Origin: Pelobates cultripes
Lineage: Eukaryota; Chordata; Amphibia; Anura; Pelobatidae
NCBI GenBank assembly: GCA_933207985.1
Contig: OW240915.1
Span: 108,428,643 to 108,492,642 of the forward strand
Length of the DNA stretch: 64,000 bases
Direction of reading: 5' to 3'
This document shows, in pieces, positions 1-11,275 of the stretch. The position numbers and the translations under genes are program-made. Numbering within the stretch: the stretch's first letter is position 1; each line of letters begins with the position of its first letter. Under the pieces are notes generated by a model. It worked only from the letters and a program-made list of their open reading frames with translations, did no database searches and had not been told where the DNA came from.

Positions 1-468
1 AAAGAAAAACAAATACCCCAAGAAAGTCATATAAAAGATAAAATATATACTGGTTTAATTGAATATATCATCTCATTTTAAGTATGCCAGTATATCCTTG
101 GGTTCCCCAACCACAGTGTTCTCTCTCACCATTTCTAAATTCCCTCTCTCTCCAGACTTCCTTTTTCTTTTCTTTTCTTTTTTTGTATGAATGAAACATT
201 GGAATAGGATTAAACACTGTTATTGAACAACGCACTCAGAGATACATAAGTTCACAATATTACTCCAATGTTAACTACTTATGTAATTAAAAAATTTTTT
301 ACCTACATTTTGATCGTATTATTGTATGTATTGTAATAAAGGTATTGTCATTAAAATTTAATAAACACTAAATATGAAAAAAAATAATAATAAATACTTG
401 GACCAATCTCCTGGATCACAACCTTACTTTTACCAGAAATTGACAATGCGCACATCTAATCTTTTTGT
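1..468. other. AT-rich intergenic DNA, no gene seen
   Basis: The stretch is strongly AT-rich with short homopolymers. No open frame of useful length, splice-flanked coding block or recognisable repeat terminus is visible. Confidence 0.6.
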
Positions 469-1453
469 TAACCCCTTCAGGATGGAGTAAATAGTGCACG
501 TTCTGATCAAAACAAAACGTAAACAAAAACTGGAATTTGCGCTATATGTCTGTTCAACTGTAATTCACCGCTGTCACATTAAGTGCACCCACACTTATTA
601 TATATAATTTTGTCCAGAGGAAACAGGGCTTTAATTTATCATTAACTATTCATATATGGAACATAATTTATTATGAATAAAATTTAAAAAGTGAGAAAAA
701 AATATATATTTTTTTAAATTTGTATTTTCGTCTGACATTTTAGCTGTGAATGTCATAATACTGTTAGGTTTTATTGCAAAAAAATGCACATATTTGTAAT
801 CAGTGATGTCTCACGAGTACAACAGTTCCCCCCATTAACAGGTTTTATGGTGTTTTGGAAAGTTACAGGGTCAAATATAAAACGTTCCATTTTCAAATAG
901 AAATTTGCCAGATTAGTAATGTTACCTTTGAGACGGTGTTGTAGCCCAGGAATGAGAATTACCCCCATAATGGCATACCATTTGAAAAAGTAGACAACCC
1001 AAGGTATTAAAAGTGGGGTATGTTTAGTCTTTTTTAGTAGCCACTTAGTCACAAACACTGGCCAAAATTAGCGTTCATATTTGTTTTTGTGTGAAAAACT
1101 AATATTTTGCCAGTGTTTGTGACTAAGTGGCTAAACACTAATATTTTAGTTCAGCGAAGTCTCCCAAGTAAAACAGTACCCCCTATGTACAGGTTTTATG
1201 GCGTCTTGGAGAGTTACAGGGTCAAATATAGTGCTTGCGAATGAAATTCTCTGCACTTTCATGTCAATCAAATTTTAATTAATCAAATCACATAATTATG
1301 TTAAAAGATTACTTAAATATACACATAGAATTTTAATATATATGCATTTATAGGTATTTATATTCTACGTGAATACTAATGTAATCTTTTATGTAATTAT
1401 ATGTATTTATCTATATATATATATATATTTGCGATTATTTGTATTTTATATAT

Positions 1454-1490
<37 letters not shown>

Positions 1491-2171
1491 CATTCTAAGT
1501 GTATTTTGTTACCAATATATATATATTAATAACAAAATACAGTTAGAATGAAATTACATATGTATATTTATATTAAATTTTGTTTCAATATTTTATTTAT
1601 TTTATTATTTTATTCATTTATCATTGTAATTATACATATATATATAATATATGTGTATATATCTAATATATATATAATATATATACATATAATGTATATG
1701 TAACGTCATTCTAAGTGTATTTTAATACTAATATATGTACTTATATTAATATTAAAATACATTACGTATGATGTTACATATATATAATATGTATATCTAT
1801 TATATATATAATAGATATACATATATTATATATATATATATATATATAAAAATACTTTTAATTTATTTTAAACATGTTTAATTAAATTTTTTTTCCATTT
1901 CGCACCAGCAGGGGGACTGTCTGATATTTCAGACAGTCCCCCTGCTGGCAGATCCACAGCCAGCTATAGGGGGCCATGTGATCGCTCTTTGAGGGGCCTC
2001 ATTTGCCGGGGGAGGGCTGCCTGGGCCCTCCAGAAGAGGATCGCGGCAGAGATGAGTAGTTGGTGGCTCCTGAGGGCTTAAGCCGTTATGGCGTTCTATG
2101 CCGCCGCAACGGCTTTAAAGCCCTTTAAATGCGGGATGGCATAGAACGCCGTAACGACGTTAAGGGGTTAA
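469..2171. mobile_element. TTAA-flanked dispersed DNA element (non-coding)
   Basis: The block starts TTAACCCCTTCAGGATGG and ends with a sequence whose reverse complement starts TTAACCCCTTAACGTCG, so both ends share TTAACCCCTT. Inside are two diverged direct copies of a segment around gagttacagggtcaaatata (about 841-878 and 1194-1230), long TA-rich tracts (about 1410-1850) and a perfect hairpin at 1905-1948. No transposase frame is seen. TTAA targets are typical of piggyBac and Kolobok superfamilies; which applies here is inference. The left boundary may be off by a base or two. Confidence 0.55.
1905..1948. repeat. Perfect hairpin, 20-base arms, 4-base loop
   Basis: CCAGCAGGGGGACTGTCTGA is followed by a TATT loop and its exact reverse complement. 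It lies in the GC-rich right part of the TTAA-flanked element, so it is probably a structural part of that repeat and not an independent RNA. Confidence 0.85.
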
Positions 2172-2923
2172 GCTTGTATATCATTTGGACAGATATCAAA
2201 GCTTCCTAAACTTGCTTTCAGCAAAATGGACAAATCACACTGCAAGTCCTCTGCTTTTGATTGAGCAAAAGAGGAAATGTTTCCCTGGATTACAAACTAT
2301 CTTTCCAATACCTTTCCTGCTTCATAGTTGTCGGAGTGATAATCCATAACCATTTTTTTTCTATTTCAACTGCACTTAAGAAAGACTGATAAGTTGAAAC
2401 GCATTGTGCTTGGACTTATTTGCCTAATTGTCCATTTTCATGTATTTATGTTAATTAAATGTACTGGTTCTCAAAGAATTTCTGGTGGATCCTGATTCTA
2501 TTTCAAAAGTTTGCAGGCTGACTTCAGATCCTTGGAAGCAATTATACCATATGCCAGCTAAGCCAGAGCCTGCTGTATGCTGCTCTGGTAAATGTAAGTG
2601 GTTCCATATATCCTTATTTGATATTATTCTGACCGTACAATACTGTAATATGTTTGTGTATTTATTTACAGATGTATTCCAGTTTACATGTGAAGTTTAA
2701 CCAACCAGCTACTTATAAGAATTGTATAGTGTGCGTGTGGTTGCCTTCACTGCACTCCCCATTCTTATTTCTTGTGTTATTTTATTACTTTTCATGTTCC
2801 AGTGAGTGATTGGGAACCAGGGGATTGTTGCAAAAACTAGCACCGTTGGACACCTTATTTATCTTATTTGCTATTTCAACTGCAGCTTGCAGTAATCTTG
2901 TTTAAGTTGGTTATATTGAAGCA
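2172..2923. other. Intergenic, no gene recognised
   Basis: Mixed-composition DNA. One open stretch at 2485-2700 (+) gives a peptide with no family resemblance and no splice context, so I do not call a gene. Confidence 0.5.
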
Positions 2924-2931
2924 TTCTGCAA

Positions 2932-3322
2932 TAGTGATGTCCCGAACGGTTCGCCGAACGGTTCGCCACAGATGGCGAACATATGCGCTGTTCGGTCCGC
3001 CCCCTATTCGTCATCATTGAGTAAACTTTGACCCTGTACCTCACAGTCAGCAGACACATTCCAGCCAATCAGCAGCAGTCCCTCCCTCCCAGACCCTCCC
3101 ACCTCCTGGACAGCATCCATTTTACATTCATTGTGAAGCTGCATTCTTAGTGAGCTGTCCAGGAGGTGGGAGGGTCTGGGAGGGAGGGTCTGCTGCTGAT
3201 TGGCTGGAATGTGTCTGCTGACTGTGAGGTACAGGGTCAAAGTTTACTCAATGATGACATAGGGGGCGGACCGAACAGCGCATATGTTCGCCGTCCGTGG
3301 CGAACCATTCGGGACATCACTA
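2932..3322. mobile_element. Palindromic hAT-type MITE with 8-base target duplication
   Basis: The 391-base block is almost entirely one inverted repeat. Termini are TAGTGATGTCCCGAACGG on the left and TAGTGATGTCCCGAATGG read inward from the right. Direct 8-base repeats TTCTGCAA (2924-2931 and 3323-3330) flank it exactly. Eight-base duplications and TAG/CAG-type termini are hallmarks of hAT elements. No coding capacity is seen, so it must have been mobilised in trans. Short open frames on both strands are mirror images created by the palindrome. Confidence 0.88.
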
Positions 3323-3339
3323 TTCTGCAACTCAGTGTA

Positions 3340-3645
3340 ATATTAAGAAAAATAGTTTCATACTTACCGTAATTTTCTTTTCCTGATCATTATTCATGGC
3401 AACATTTACTTATGGATAAACTCCTCCTCTCACAGCATAAAAGACAGGAAATAGAACTCTGAAATTGGTATAAATAGATCTACCATACCCGATCAGGCAG
3501 TCTGTGTAACTAGCAACTTTCATAGTAGATGGGTGGGAACCTAATGCTGCCATGATTAATGATTAGGCAAAGAAAATTATTGTACGTGTGATACAATTTT
3601 CCATATCCCTGATCAAACATGGCAGCATTTACTTATGGGTAATAC
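3340..3645 (-). mobile_element. Decayed DIRS-type terminus with internal complementary region
   Basis: Read on the minus strand, the outer end matches the right end of the DIRS-type element at 43-48.5 kb: CAGGAAAAGAAAATTACGG followed by TAAGTATGAA. At about 3549-3642 a degenerate segment joins a copy of this end to a copy of the opposite end (ATGGCAGCATTTACTTATGG). That is how a DIRS internal complementary region is built. The opposite terminus was not found, so the element is either truncated or extends into the non-coding DNA up to about 5.9 kb. Confidence 0.6.
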
Positions 3646-5934
3646 CCAAGCAGTATATATAGCTGGAGCAATAGAGATCAAATATATCTAATAATTATAA
3701 TACCATTAGAGAGCTGCACAGACCTAACAAGCCTTATCAAAAGCCAAACGAGTAATTAATAGGATATTATCATAATATCGGTTAAAGCAAGTTATTGTAC
3801 CAAACAGGCTCTTGGTCAGCAACTCGCTGGTTTTCAAATATAGGTGATACCTTGGAGAACTTTAGAGCCAGGTAGGCTAGTCATGATAACCAAACTTATA
3901 AAAGGAACTATGCTAATACATGACAAAGTCGTGTAGAAAAATAAGACACATCTCTTGCTATGCAGAATAAAACCGATAAAAAGAAAAGATCCTTAAAACA
4001 AACACACAGTCTGGAAATTATAAACACATTTTACAAAAACAGAAGTCAATGTCCTTCTTTAATATAAAGAAAACACTCAATGGATGGCACTTTAAATTCA
4101 GAACATTATTAGAAGCATAACTTCCAAACACCAGGCTGGAGCAAGTGACATTTTAGACACTGCTAAATGAAAACAGTAAAACCCTGCTTTCAAACAGGGA
4201 GCAGAAATTAAACTAAATATCCCACTGTTCTCTGGAAGTATGCATTTATTAAAGACAGAATTCTCACTGCTTCATCTAGGCTTGTGAGCTACGTACCTGT
4301 AGTTACAGGAAACACAAAACAAAATCTGACCTTAAAATAAAGCAGAGCCTTTAGGAGAGTTTGTTAAGAAAACACTACAACAATGACTATGTATTGCAAA
4401 TATCAGACTCTCAGCTGCATCTCACACGGGAGATGGATCTGTTTGAAACAGTAACGATAAACTACAGGAGAGGTAGAAACAAACAAAACTTAAATAGTAT
4501 ATATTTCTAAGCAAAGGCAAGAAGGAGCACATAAATCAGACAGTAGTTAAAGAATATCAGGATGGACCATAGAAATTGTGGCAACTAATAATTATAAGTA
4601 GGGAAATTTAGGCCAATAACATCAGGACATATGTTCAAAGGTACAAATATTGTAACTAGCACAAATTATGTCAAACATTAGAATCAAAATGATTAGAAAC
4701 TGTTAATCAATATAATTAGGTAATATGAATTAGGCGGGATACCAACGAAAAGGTGGTACCAGTGGCATATGATACATTGTGGCGAAAGACACATAAATAA
4801 GCAAAATTGCTGAAATTAAATTGTCCTTATGAGAGCAAAACAAATACTTACATCGACTTATCTTTAAATAGTGATGAAGGACTTACAACAGAGCCTATGG
4901 TGATTTTAAGATTCTTGTGCAGCTTGTTTTATCTACATAGATATTAACACCAGTCCAAGCATATTATTAACCCCTTAAGGACACATGACATGTGTGACAC
5001 GTCATGGTTCCCTTTTATTCCAGAAGTTTGGTCCTTAAGGGGTTAAAAAGATATTACACCAATAGAATGTCAGGAATGGGTACCAATTATATGGACCTAG
5101 GTACAGACATCATGTGAAAAACAAAATTATTTTTTTTCACAAACAAACTACAATATTATATTATGCAGGCTGACTCTACAGCTTAGTCACATATTGGCTG
5201 GAAAGTCCAGTTAGGAGGACACTCAGAAGAATACCCTTGAACATGCCAGAAGTAGTGGGAATTCATGTTCAGGAATTTCCCTTATTGTTCTGGTATCAAG
5301 TGAAATAATGCATGAAGGATTAAGCCTGGTAGAATCGTCAACTAGGACACTTATAATACCTAGCATCAATATTACATGGAGAATATGAGCCCTGGAGAGT
5401 AAAATTTATTGCAGAAAATAAATTATAATGTTCCTCCTGACAAACTTACAATAGGGGAGTCCACAGGAAATTTTGATCTTTTACCCCTTAAGAACCAAGA
5501 GGATGCCATCCCTGACACATGGATTACCAATAAAGTCCTCAATGGATCAAGTAGCCGAATACTGAATATAACATATAATATATTCTCTCACTTATACAGA
5601 TAATGCTTTAGGAAAATCTCTCAGATCAGAGGAATTTCTGAACCAACACCAGAGCATGGATTCTGAAACTTGAATAAAAATAAACCAGAATCTTGCAGAA
5701 ATTAAAAATGATTGCTGAAATTGTAACATAGTGATACAAACAGCTAGTATTCACAACTATTAAATCAAAGTCAAATTTCATTTGACAAAGTAAAGCAAAG
5801 AGTCAGATAATTGCTTCAGAGAGTTACCTGCTCATGGGAGCTATACACAGTTACAGCTTTGCACCTGTAATCAGCAATATATACTAAGGTTAAACAGTGT
5901 CATCAAATGTAAAAACCTTTATTGCCTTACTATT
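3646..5934. other. Non-coding stretch, possibly decayed DIRS body
   Basis: About 2.3 kb of AT-rich DNA without a convincing frame. Apart from an 80-base TTAA MITE at 4967-5046, I see no recognisable motif. By position it could be the interior of the decayed DIRS-like element, but no reverse transcriptase or recombinase motif survives to show it. Confidence 0.4.
4967..5046. mobile_element. 80-base TTAA MITE, copy 1
   Basis: Flanked by TTAA on both sides, with imperfect inverted ends built on TTAACCCCTTAAGGAC. Two other copies in the window are at 43437-43517 (inverted) and 57005-57084; the last has a matching empty site at 36.77 kb. Confidence 0.88.
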
Positions 5935-7325
5935 ATTATTTTATTATTTATATAGCGCCAGCAAATTCCATAGCGCTGTATAATGGGTGGACTAACAGAC
6001 ACGTAATTGTAACCAGACAAATGGATGCACAGGAACAGAGGGGTTGAGGGCCCTGGACAATGAGCTTACATGCTAGAGGGAGTGGGGTATAGTGACACAA
6101 AAGGTATAAGTAGGGGTAATTAAATAGGTTGCTAGAAAAGTATCACTGAGAACTTATTTTTGACAGTTGCAGGAGAGGAGTCATGGAGGAGGGGATGGGG
6201 TGAAAACTCGCTAACAGTTTAAATTATATGCTTTCCTGAAGAAGTTTTTGGAGACTGGGTGAAAGTCTAATGGAGAAGGGAAGGGAGTTCCACAGAAAAG
6301 GTGCAGCCCTGGAGAAGTCTTGGAGGCGAGCATCAGATGTGGGAGTACGGACAGAGGATATACGTAGGTCTTCAGCAGAGTGCAGGGGCCTCGACGGGAC
6401 ATACTTGTGTATTAGGGAGAATAGGTAGGTTGGACCAGCATTATGTAAGGACTTGTAAGCAAGCAGCAGAATCTTAAATTGAGCCCTGTATCTAACTGGA
6501 AGTCAATGTAGGGACTGACAGAGGGACAGAGGGGGGAGGTGTGGGAAGTGCGGGCGGACAGGAAAATTAGCCTCATGGCTGCATTCATTATAGATTACAG
6601 CGGTGCAGTCTGGAAATACGTAAGACCCCTGAGAAGGGGATTGCGGTAGTCAAGGCGAGAAAGAACAACGGCATGGACCAGCATCTTAGTCCTGTCTGGT
6701 GGTAAATAGGGGCGTATGTGAGCTATGTTTTTGAGATGGAATCAGCAGGATTTGGTTTAGATTTGGTGATTGACTGGACATGAGGGGTGAAGGAGAGGTC
6801 AGAGTAAAAGAGAACACCTAGACAGCAAGATGGTGGTGCCATTGACTTGGAGGGAGGGAGACACGGGAGTAGCAATACTTGAGGAAGGAAAGACCAGAAG
6901 TTATGTTTTGGACAGGTTGAGTTTAAGGAAGTGAGCAGCCATCCAGTTGGAAATCACGGACAGGCAGTCAGAGACACGAGTCAAGATGGGCGGAGAGATC
7001 AGGAGAGGACTGGTAGATTTGCATGTCATCTGCATATAAATGATAATGGAAAGCAAAGCTGATGAGTTTACCAAGGGAGGCAGTATAGATGGAGAACAGT
7101 AGGGGACCAAAGACAGAACCTTGGGGAACACCAACAGAGAGGGGTTTGGGAAAAGAGGCAGAGCCAGAGAAAGAAACACTGAAAAAGCACTTGGAGAGGT
7201 AGGAGGAGCATCAGGAGAGAGCAGTATCTCATAGACTGAGATTATGGAGAATGAGAAGAAGCTGTTGATGATCAACAGTGTCAAAGGTCGCAGACTTGCC
7301 TTGATCAATGAGCAAAAAGGGTGTG
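5935..7325 (-). mobile_element. L2-clade LINE fragment, 5'-truncated
   Basis: The minus strand carries the end of an L2-type reverse transcriptase: FDTVDHQ (RT motif A region) near 7265, then, with frame changes, DCLSVISNWM and FLKLNLSKT near 6905-6960. The C-terminal block ending FFRKAYNL lies near 6210-6400. The 3' end at about 5935-5990 has the L2-type tail (tatagcgccagcaaattcc next to an ATT/AAT repeat). Several frameshifts and stops show a dead copy. At the 5' side it meets the truncated 3' end of an L1 in the same orientation. Confidence 0.85.
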
Positions 7326-8881
7326 GGAGAGGTGTGAGCAGAGGGGAAGGGCATGTGCTGGGCGCAGTATATGTTTTGCCATTGTTCTTCAGTGAGTTGG
7401 TGTCCCATGTCCTGTTCCCACGCTGTTTTGAAGGAAGGTGGTTTGGTCTGTGTTTGCGTATATGATCTGAGGTGTATACTGTGGAAATGATTTTCGTTGC
7501 TGGTTTTGTCTTCGTGCATATCTTAATTGTTGTTGTCCAGTGTGCGTTTGACGGCTTTGTTTGTTGTGGTGTTGGTTGGGCGAGTACTCATGATCTCATT
7601 TGTCTGTAGGAGAAGATTGCCGTGCTGGGCAGCTGGAATTCTGTCTGAAGGTCCAGTAATGATTTGAGTTTGTTTCCTTGCATTACTTGGGAGATGGTTT
7701 TCACACCGTGTCTTTTCTAAAGTTTATAGTTAAAATCTGGTATGAGTAGTTGTAACGTGTCCAATTGAAGTGCTGGAGAAAGTGTTGCTGTTGCCCCCCA
7801 TCTTTTTTCGGTATGTGTCCCATATTAAAAGAGTCAATGCAGTTGTAGGTAGTAGTTCAGAGGTTTTTGGTCTGTGGGTTTTTGGTAGCCATGCCAGGAG
7901 GGGGATGGAGAGCCCTCTCGTGTGGTTTTTCTTGATTTCGGCCCAAGATGTAAGTTCTTGTCGATGTGAAATTGCCACAAGAGGCGTTATGTGGGCAGCT
8001 CTCTAGTATCATGTTACATCGGGGAGTCCCATCCCGCCCTGGGTTGATGGTCTGTACAGAGTTGTTTTGGCGACTCTTGGTTTTTTGTAATCCCATACAT
8101 AGTTGTTTAAGATGTTCTGCAATTCTAGCAGATATTGTTTCGGGAGTTTGATTGGCAGCGTATGGAACAAATATTGGATTTTTGGTAGGATTACCATTTT
8201 CACCGATGCTATTCGGCCTGTCCATGATATATATTTGCCCTACCAGCTTTGCAGAAGGGTTTTAATTTCCTTTAGTAGCTTAACGTAGTTTGCTTTGTAT
8301 AGTGTACTTGTCGTAAGTGTAAAATTGACCCCCAGGAACTTGATGTGGTCCTGTCTCCAGTCATAATTAAAATTTGTTTTTAGGTTTGTCAGGTCTGTGT
8401 TTGGGATGTTTATTCCTAGTGCTAGGGTTTTTGCAATGTTTAGTTTGTAGTAGGAGCATTTACGGTATTGGGAGAGGATTTTGTGGAAGTTGGGCAATAA
8501 CATGTGTGGTTGTTCAAGGGTTAGAAGAATGTCATCGGCAAACAGGGACATTTTGTATTCTCGTCCGTTCACCCTAATCCCATGTATGGCAGGGTGTTCG
8601 AGTATAAGGTGGGTGAGGGGTTCCAGCGCTATGATGTAAAGCAATGGGGAGAATGGGCAGCCCTGCCTGGAGCCATTAGAGATGGTAAATGGTTTTGATA
8701 TAAATCCCCCGTTTACTACCCGGGCTGTTGGTGATGAGTACAGTGCTTTTACTAGTGATAAGAACTGATTTGGGAAGTCGAATTTCCGGAGAACCGCTAG
8801 TAAGAAGGGCCAGTGTAGCCTATCAAAGGCCTTTTCTGCATCCAGTGATAGCAAGACCCCAGGAGCTTTTTTATTTTGCAT
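7326..8881 (-). pseudogene. L1 ORF2 C-terminal part (reverse transcriptase, broken)
   Basis: This is the downstream part of an L1 ORF2p. The 8881-8240 frame carries RT motif A (LSLDAEKAFDRLHW), the SRQGCPFSPLLY block and the catalytic LFADDILL. After 8240 the frame breaks; shifted pieces (8203-8009, about 8225-7730, 7519-7330) continue the C-terminal region, including KTAWEQDMGHQLTEEQW. A TAG at 8882-8884 separates this frame from the upstream piece, with the reading frame otherwise continuous. The sequence stops at the junction with an L2 fragment, so the L1 3' UTR and tail are missing. The copy cannot make an intact ORF2p. Confidence 0.9.
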
Positions 8882-10346
8882 CTAGTACAGTAGGTTTAGG
8901 GTTTTCCTCATGCCATCTGCTCCCTGTCTTCCCCCCACGAACCCCACCTGGTCGCTTCCTATGATTGTGGGGATTATGTGTGTTAGCCTATTAGAGAACA
9001 TTTTTGCCAATATTTTTACATCTGTGTTCAACAGGGAGATAGGCCTTAGATTTTGACACTTGTTCGGTGGTTTTCCTGGTTTTGGGAGGGTGGCGACATG
9101 TGCCATAAGCATCTCTGTCGGTAGTGTCCCTGTCTGTAGTGCGTGGTGGAAGACTCTTTGCAGGTAGGGGGCTATGCTAGGGGCAAATTGTTTATAGTAT
9201 GAGTTAGTCAGTCCATCCGGACCTGGCGACTTCCCTTTTGGGAGGGAGTGGATGGTATCTATTATTTCATCTGTAGTTATGGGATTTTTAAGAGCAGTTC
9301 GTTCATTCGTGAGTGTGGGTAGTTGGACAGAGATAAGAGCGTAATCTATCTCTTGTGCCTTGGGCTGGTGAAGTGTTGGGTCTGTGTTAAGGTTATATAG
9401 AGAGTGGTAGTAGTCTGCCATTTTATCGTTGATGTCTTGTGGGTTGTGGAGTTTATCCCCTGTGTTAGTGAGTAAGAATGGGATTTTGGAGTTTGCCTGT
9501 TTCTGTCTGAGTACGTTAGCTAAGTGTTTTCCTGCTCTATTGCCTTGAGTGTATGAGTTCATTTTCAATTTGGTAAGGATGTAGGCCATTTTCTCAAGTG
9601 ACATTGCGTTGATTGGTTTAGTGATATCTTTAATGGATTCTGCATATGTGTCCGATGGGTTCAGGAGGTCTGCCATCGTGGTATCTCTCAATCGTCTGAG
9701 GAGGTCTATGTGTGTTTTGTTGCATTGGCGGTGGAGATATGAAGCTTGGATAATCAGCTGTCCCCTTATGACCGTTTTGTGGGCTTGCCAGACAGAGAAT
9801 GTTGAGACTTCCGAGTTGTCGTTTAGCTGAAAGTAGTTTTCTAAACTTTCCGCTAATTTTGCTGTGTACGATTTGTCATGTAAGAGTGTCTCGTTGAGAC
9901 GCCATGGTGGTTTTCCTCTGTGTTGGTATTGATTGTTCATAGATAAGGTTACTGGTGCGTGATCGGACCACACTATACTCCTAATGGTGCAGTCTTCCAC
10001 TTGTGGGAGCAGTGTGCCCGATATGAGTATGTGGTCGATTCTGGAGTAGGTTTTGTGTACCTGTGATAAGAATGTATATTCTCTTGCTGAGGGGTGTGTT
10101 CTCCATAAATCGTACAGGCCGTATTCCTGTGTGAGCTTTATGAGTGCTTTGTTTGTATTTTTCACTTTAAGATGTCTAGTGGAGATGCTAGGTGTTGTCG
10201 AGTCTATATGTGAGTCCATGGTATGGTTGAGGTCTCCATAGATAATCATGGGGGCTGTCACGTCTGTCGGTATTTTGTTAAGGACTTTGTGCAGAAAATT
10301 GCGCTGTTGGGCTGTAGAGGCATATTAGTGTAATTGGGTTATTATT
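8882..10346 (-). pseudogene. L1 ORF2 middle part (endonuclease end and RT start)
   Basis: The minus frame 10261-8882 continues the L1 APE-type endonuclease, with YGDLNHTMDS, a SRIDHIL block and WSDHAPVTLSM. These fit the GDxN and SDH motifs of the family. It then enters the RT with LPKGKSPGPDGLTNSYYKQF and LRPISLLNTDVKILAK. It ends at a single TAG directly before an in-frame continuation. The 5' side (about 10346) is the insertion point of an LTR element; removing that insertion rejoins the frame to the endonuclease start at 13830-14123. Confidence 0.92.
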
Positions 10347-11275
10347 TGTAACGGAGCTCCTTGTACTCCAGCAGACACCACAACCACCGCAGACTCCGCA
10401 ACCGCCGTATCTTGACTGGAGTCTCGCCTTCTTCCTTCCACCCTGGATCAGCTTCCGTCCTCCAGGACTGTGTGGGAAAGAACTCTTCCTTCCACCCTGT
10501 ACGAACCTCCAGCATCCAGGACTGTGTGGTGAAGACCCCTCCTCCAAGGAGAGCGTGTCAGGAACAAGCTCTTAAAAGAGCTAAGTGACTCAAGCTCAGG
10601 GGAGCATGCAGAGTATAGCAATCCCCAGTGTGATTATAACAGCTCCCTCCAATAACGAGACAAGGCTACGTTTAGAGGGATCAAGAAGAACTGTCAAAAC
10701 CTTTATTCCTTTGGGACCAGCCAATACAGTCACCACAATAACATTGTTGTGAAACCTCAATAAAATCACAAACAGTCAAACCATATCAAGAAACACACAG
10801 TGACTTATCACAACACAATGGCACATTTTAAAGGGGTGGGGGGAGACAATATTTAACAGTAAATATCTCACCTGCCTGCAGAATTAGCAATATGCAAATC
10901 TACCCGAATATGCAAATGAACCAGTCTTGCAATTCAGGTAGTGCATATTGCTGTTGCTACCAACAGAGGGCACTAGACAAGCTCCATAGCCAAACCCACC
11001 TAGTTGGTAGCAAACCTCAGCAATACAAGAGAGCAGGCAATACATTACACAGTACACACACACACACTATAAACAATTACATTACACACACCCTGCACCT
11101 ATAATGGGTACAGGGTGACTAAAACATAAGATAAATAAAGCAGCCTACATAAATAGTCTGTCTGAAGGTAGAATAGGGGCTTTAAAGGCAAATACATCAA
11201 AGAGTCATAGTCACAGGGGAGGAGGCTGGCAAGCAGGCCTCTCCAGTACCAAGTGGCGAAGGGCACTTCGTCACA
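10347..11275 (-). repeat. 3' LTR of the non-autonomous element, with a 58-base deletion
   Basis: The 929-base partner of the repeat at 12843-13829 has the same TG...CA ends. It lacks the segment between TGTACTCC and AGCAGACACC that the 5' LTR has. The internal ORF runs about 58 codons into this LTR before its stop at 11099. Confidence 0.9.

Noticed and set aside
1905..1948. Stem-loop resembling a terminator or small RNA precursor
   Set aside because: It is a structural hairpin inside a dispersed repeat. Rho-independent terminators do not apply here, and nothing suggests a microRNA.
3004..3372. Mirror frames sharing VQGQSLLND on both strands
   Set aside because: The identical peptide on both strands is a consequence of the palindromic hAT MITE.
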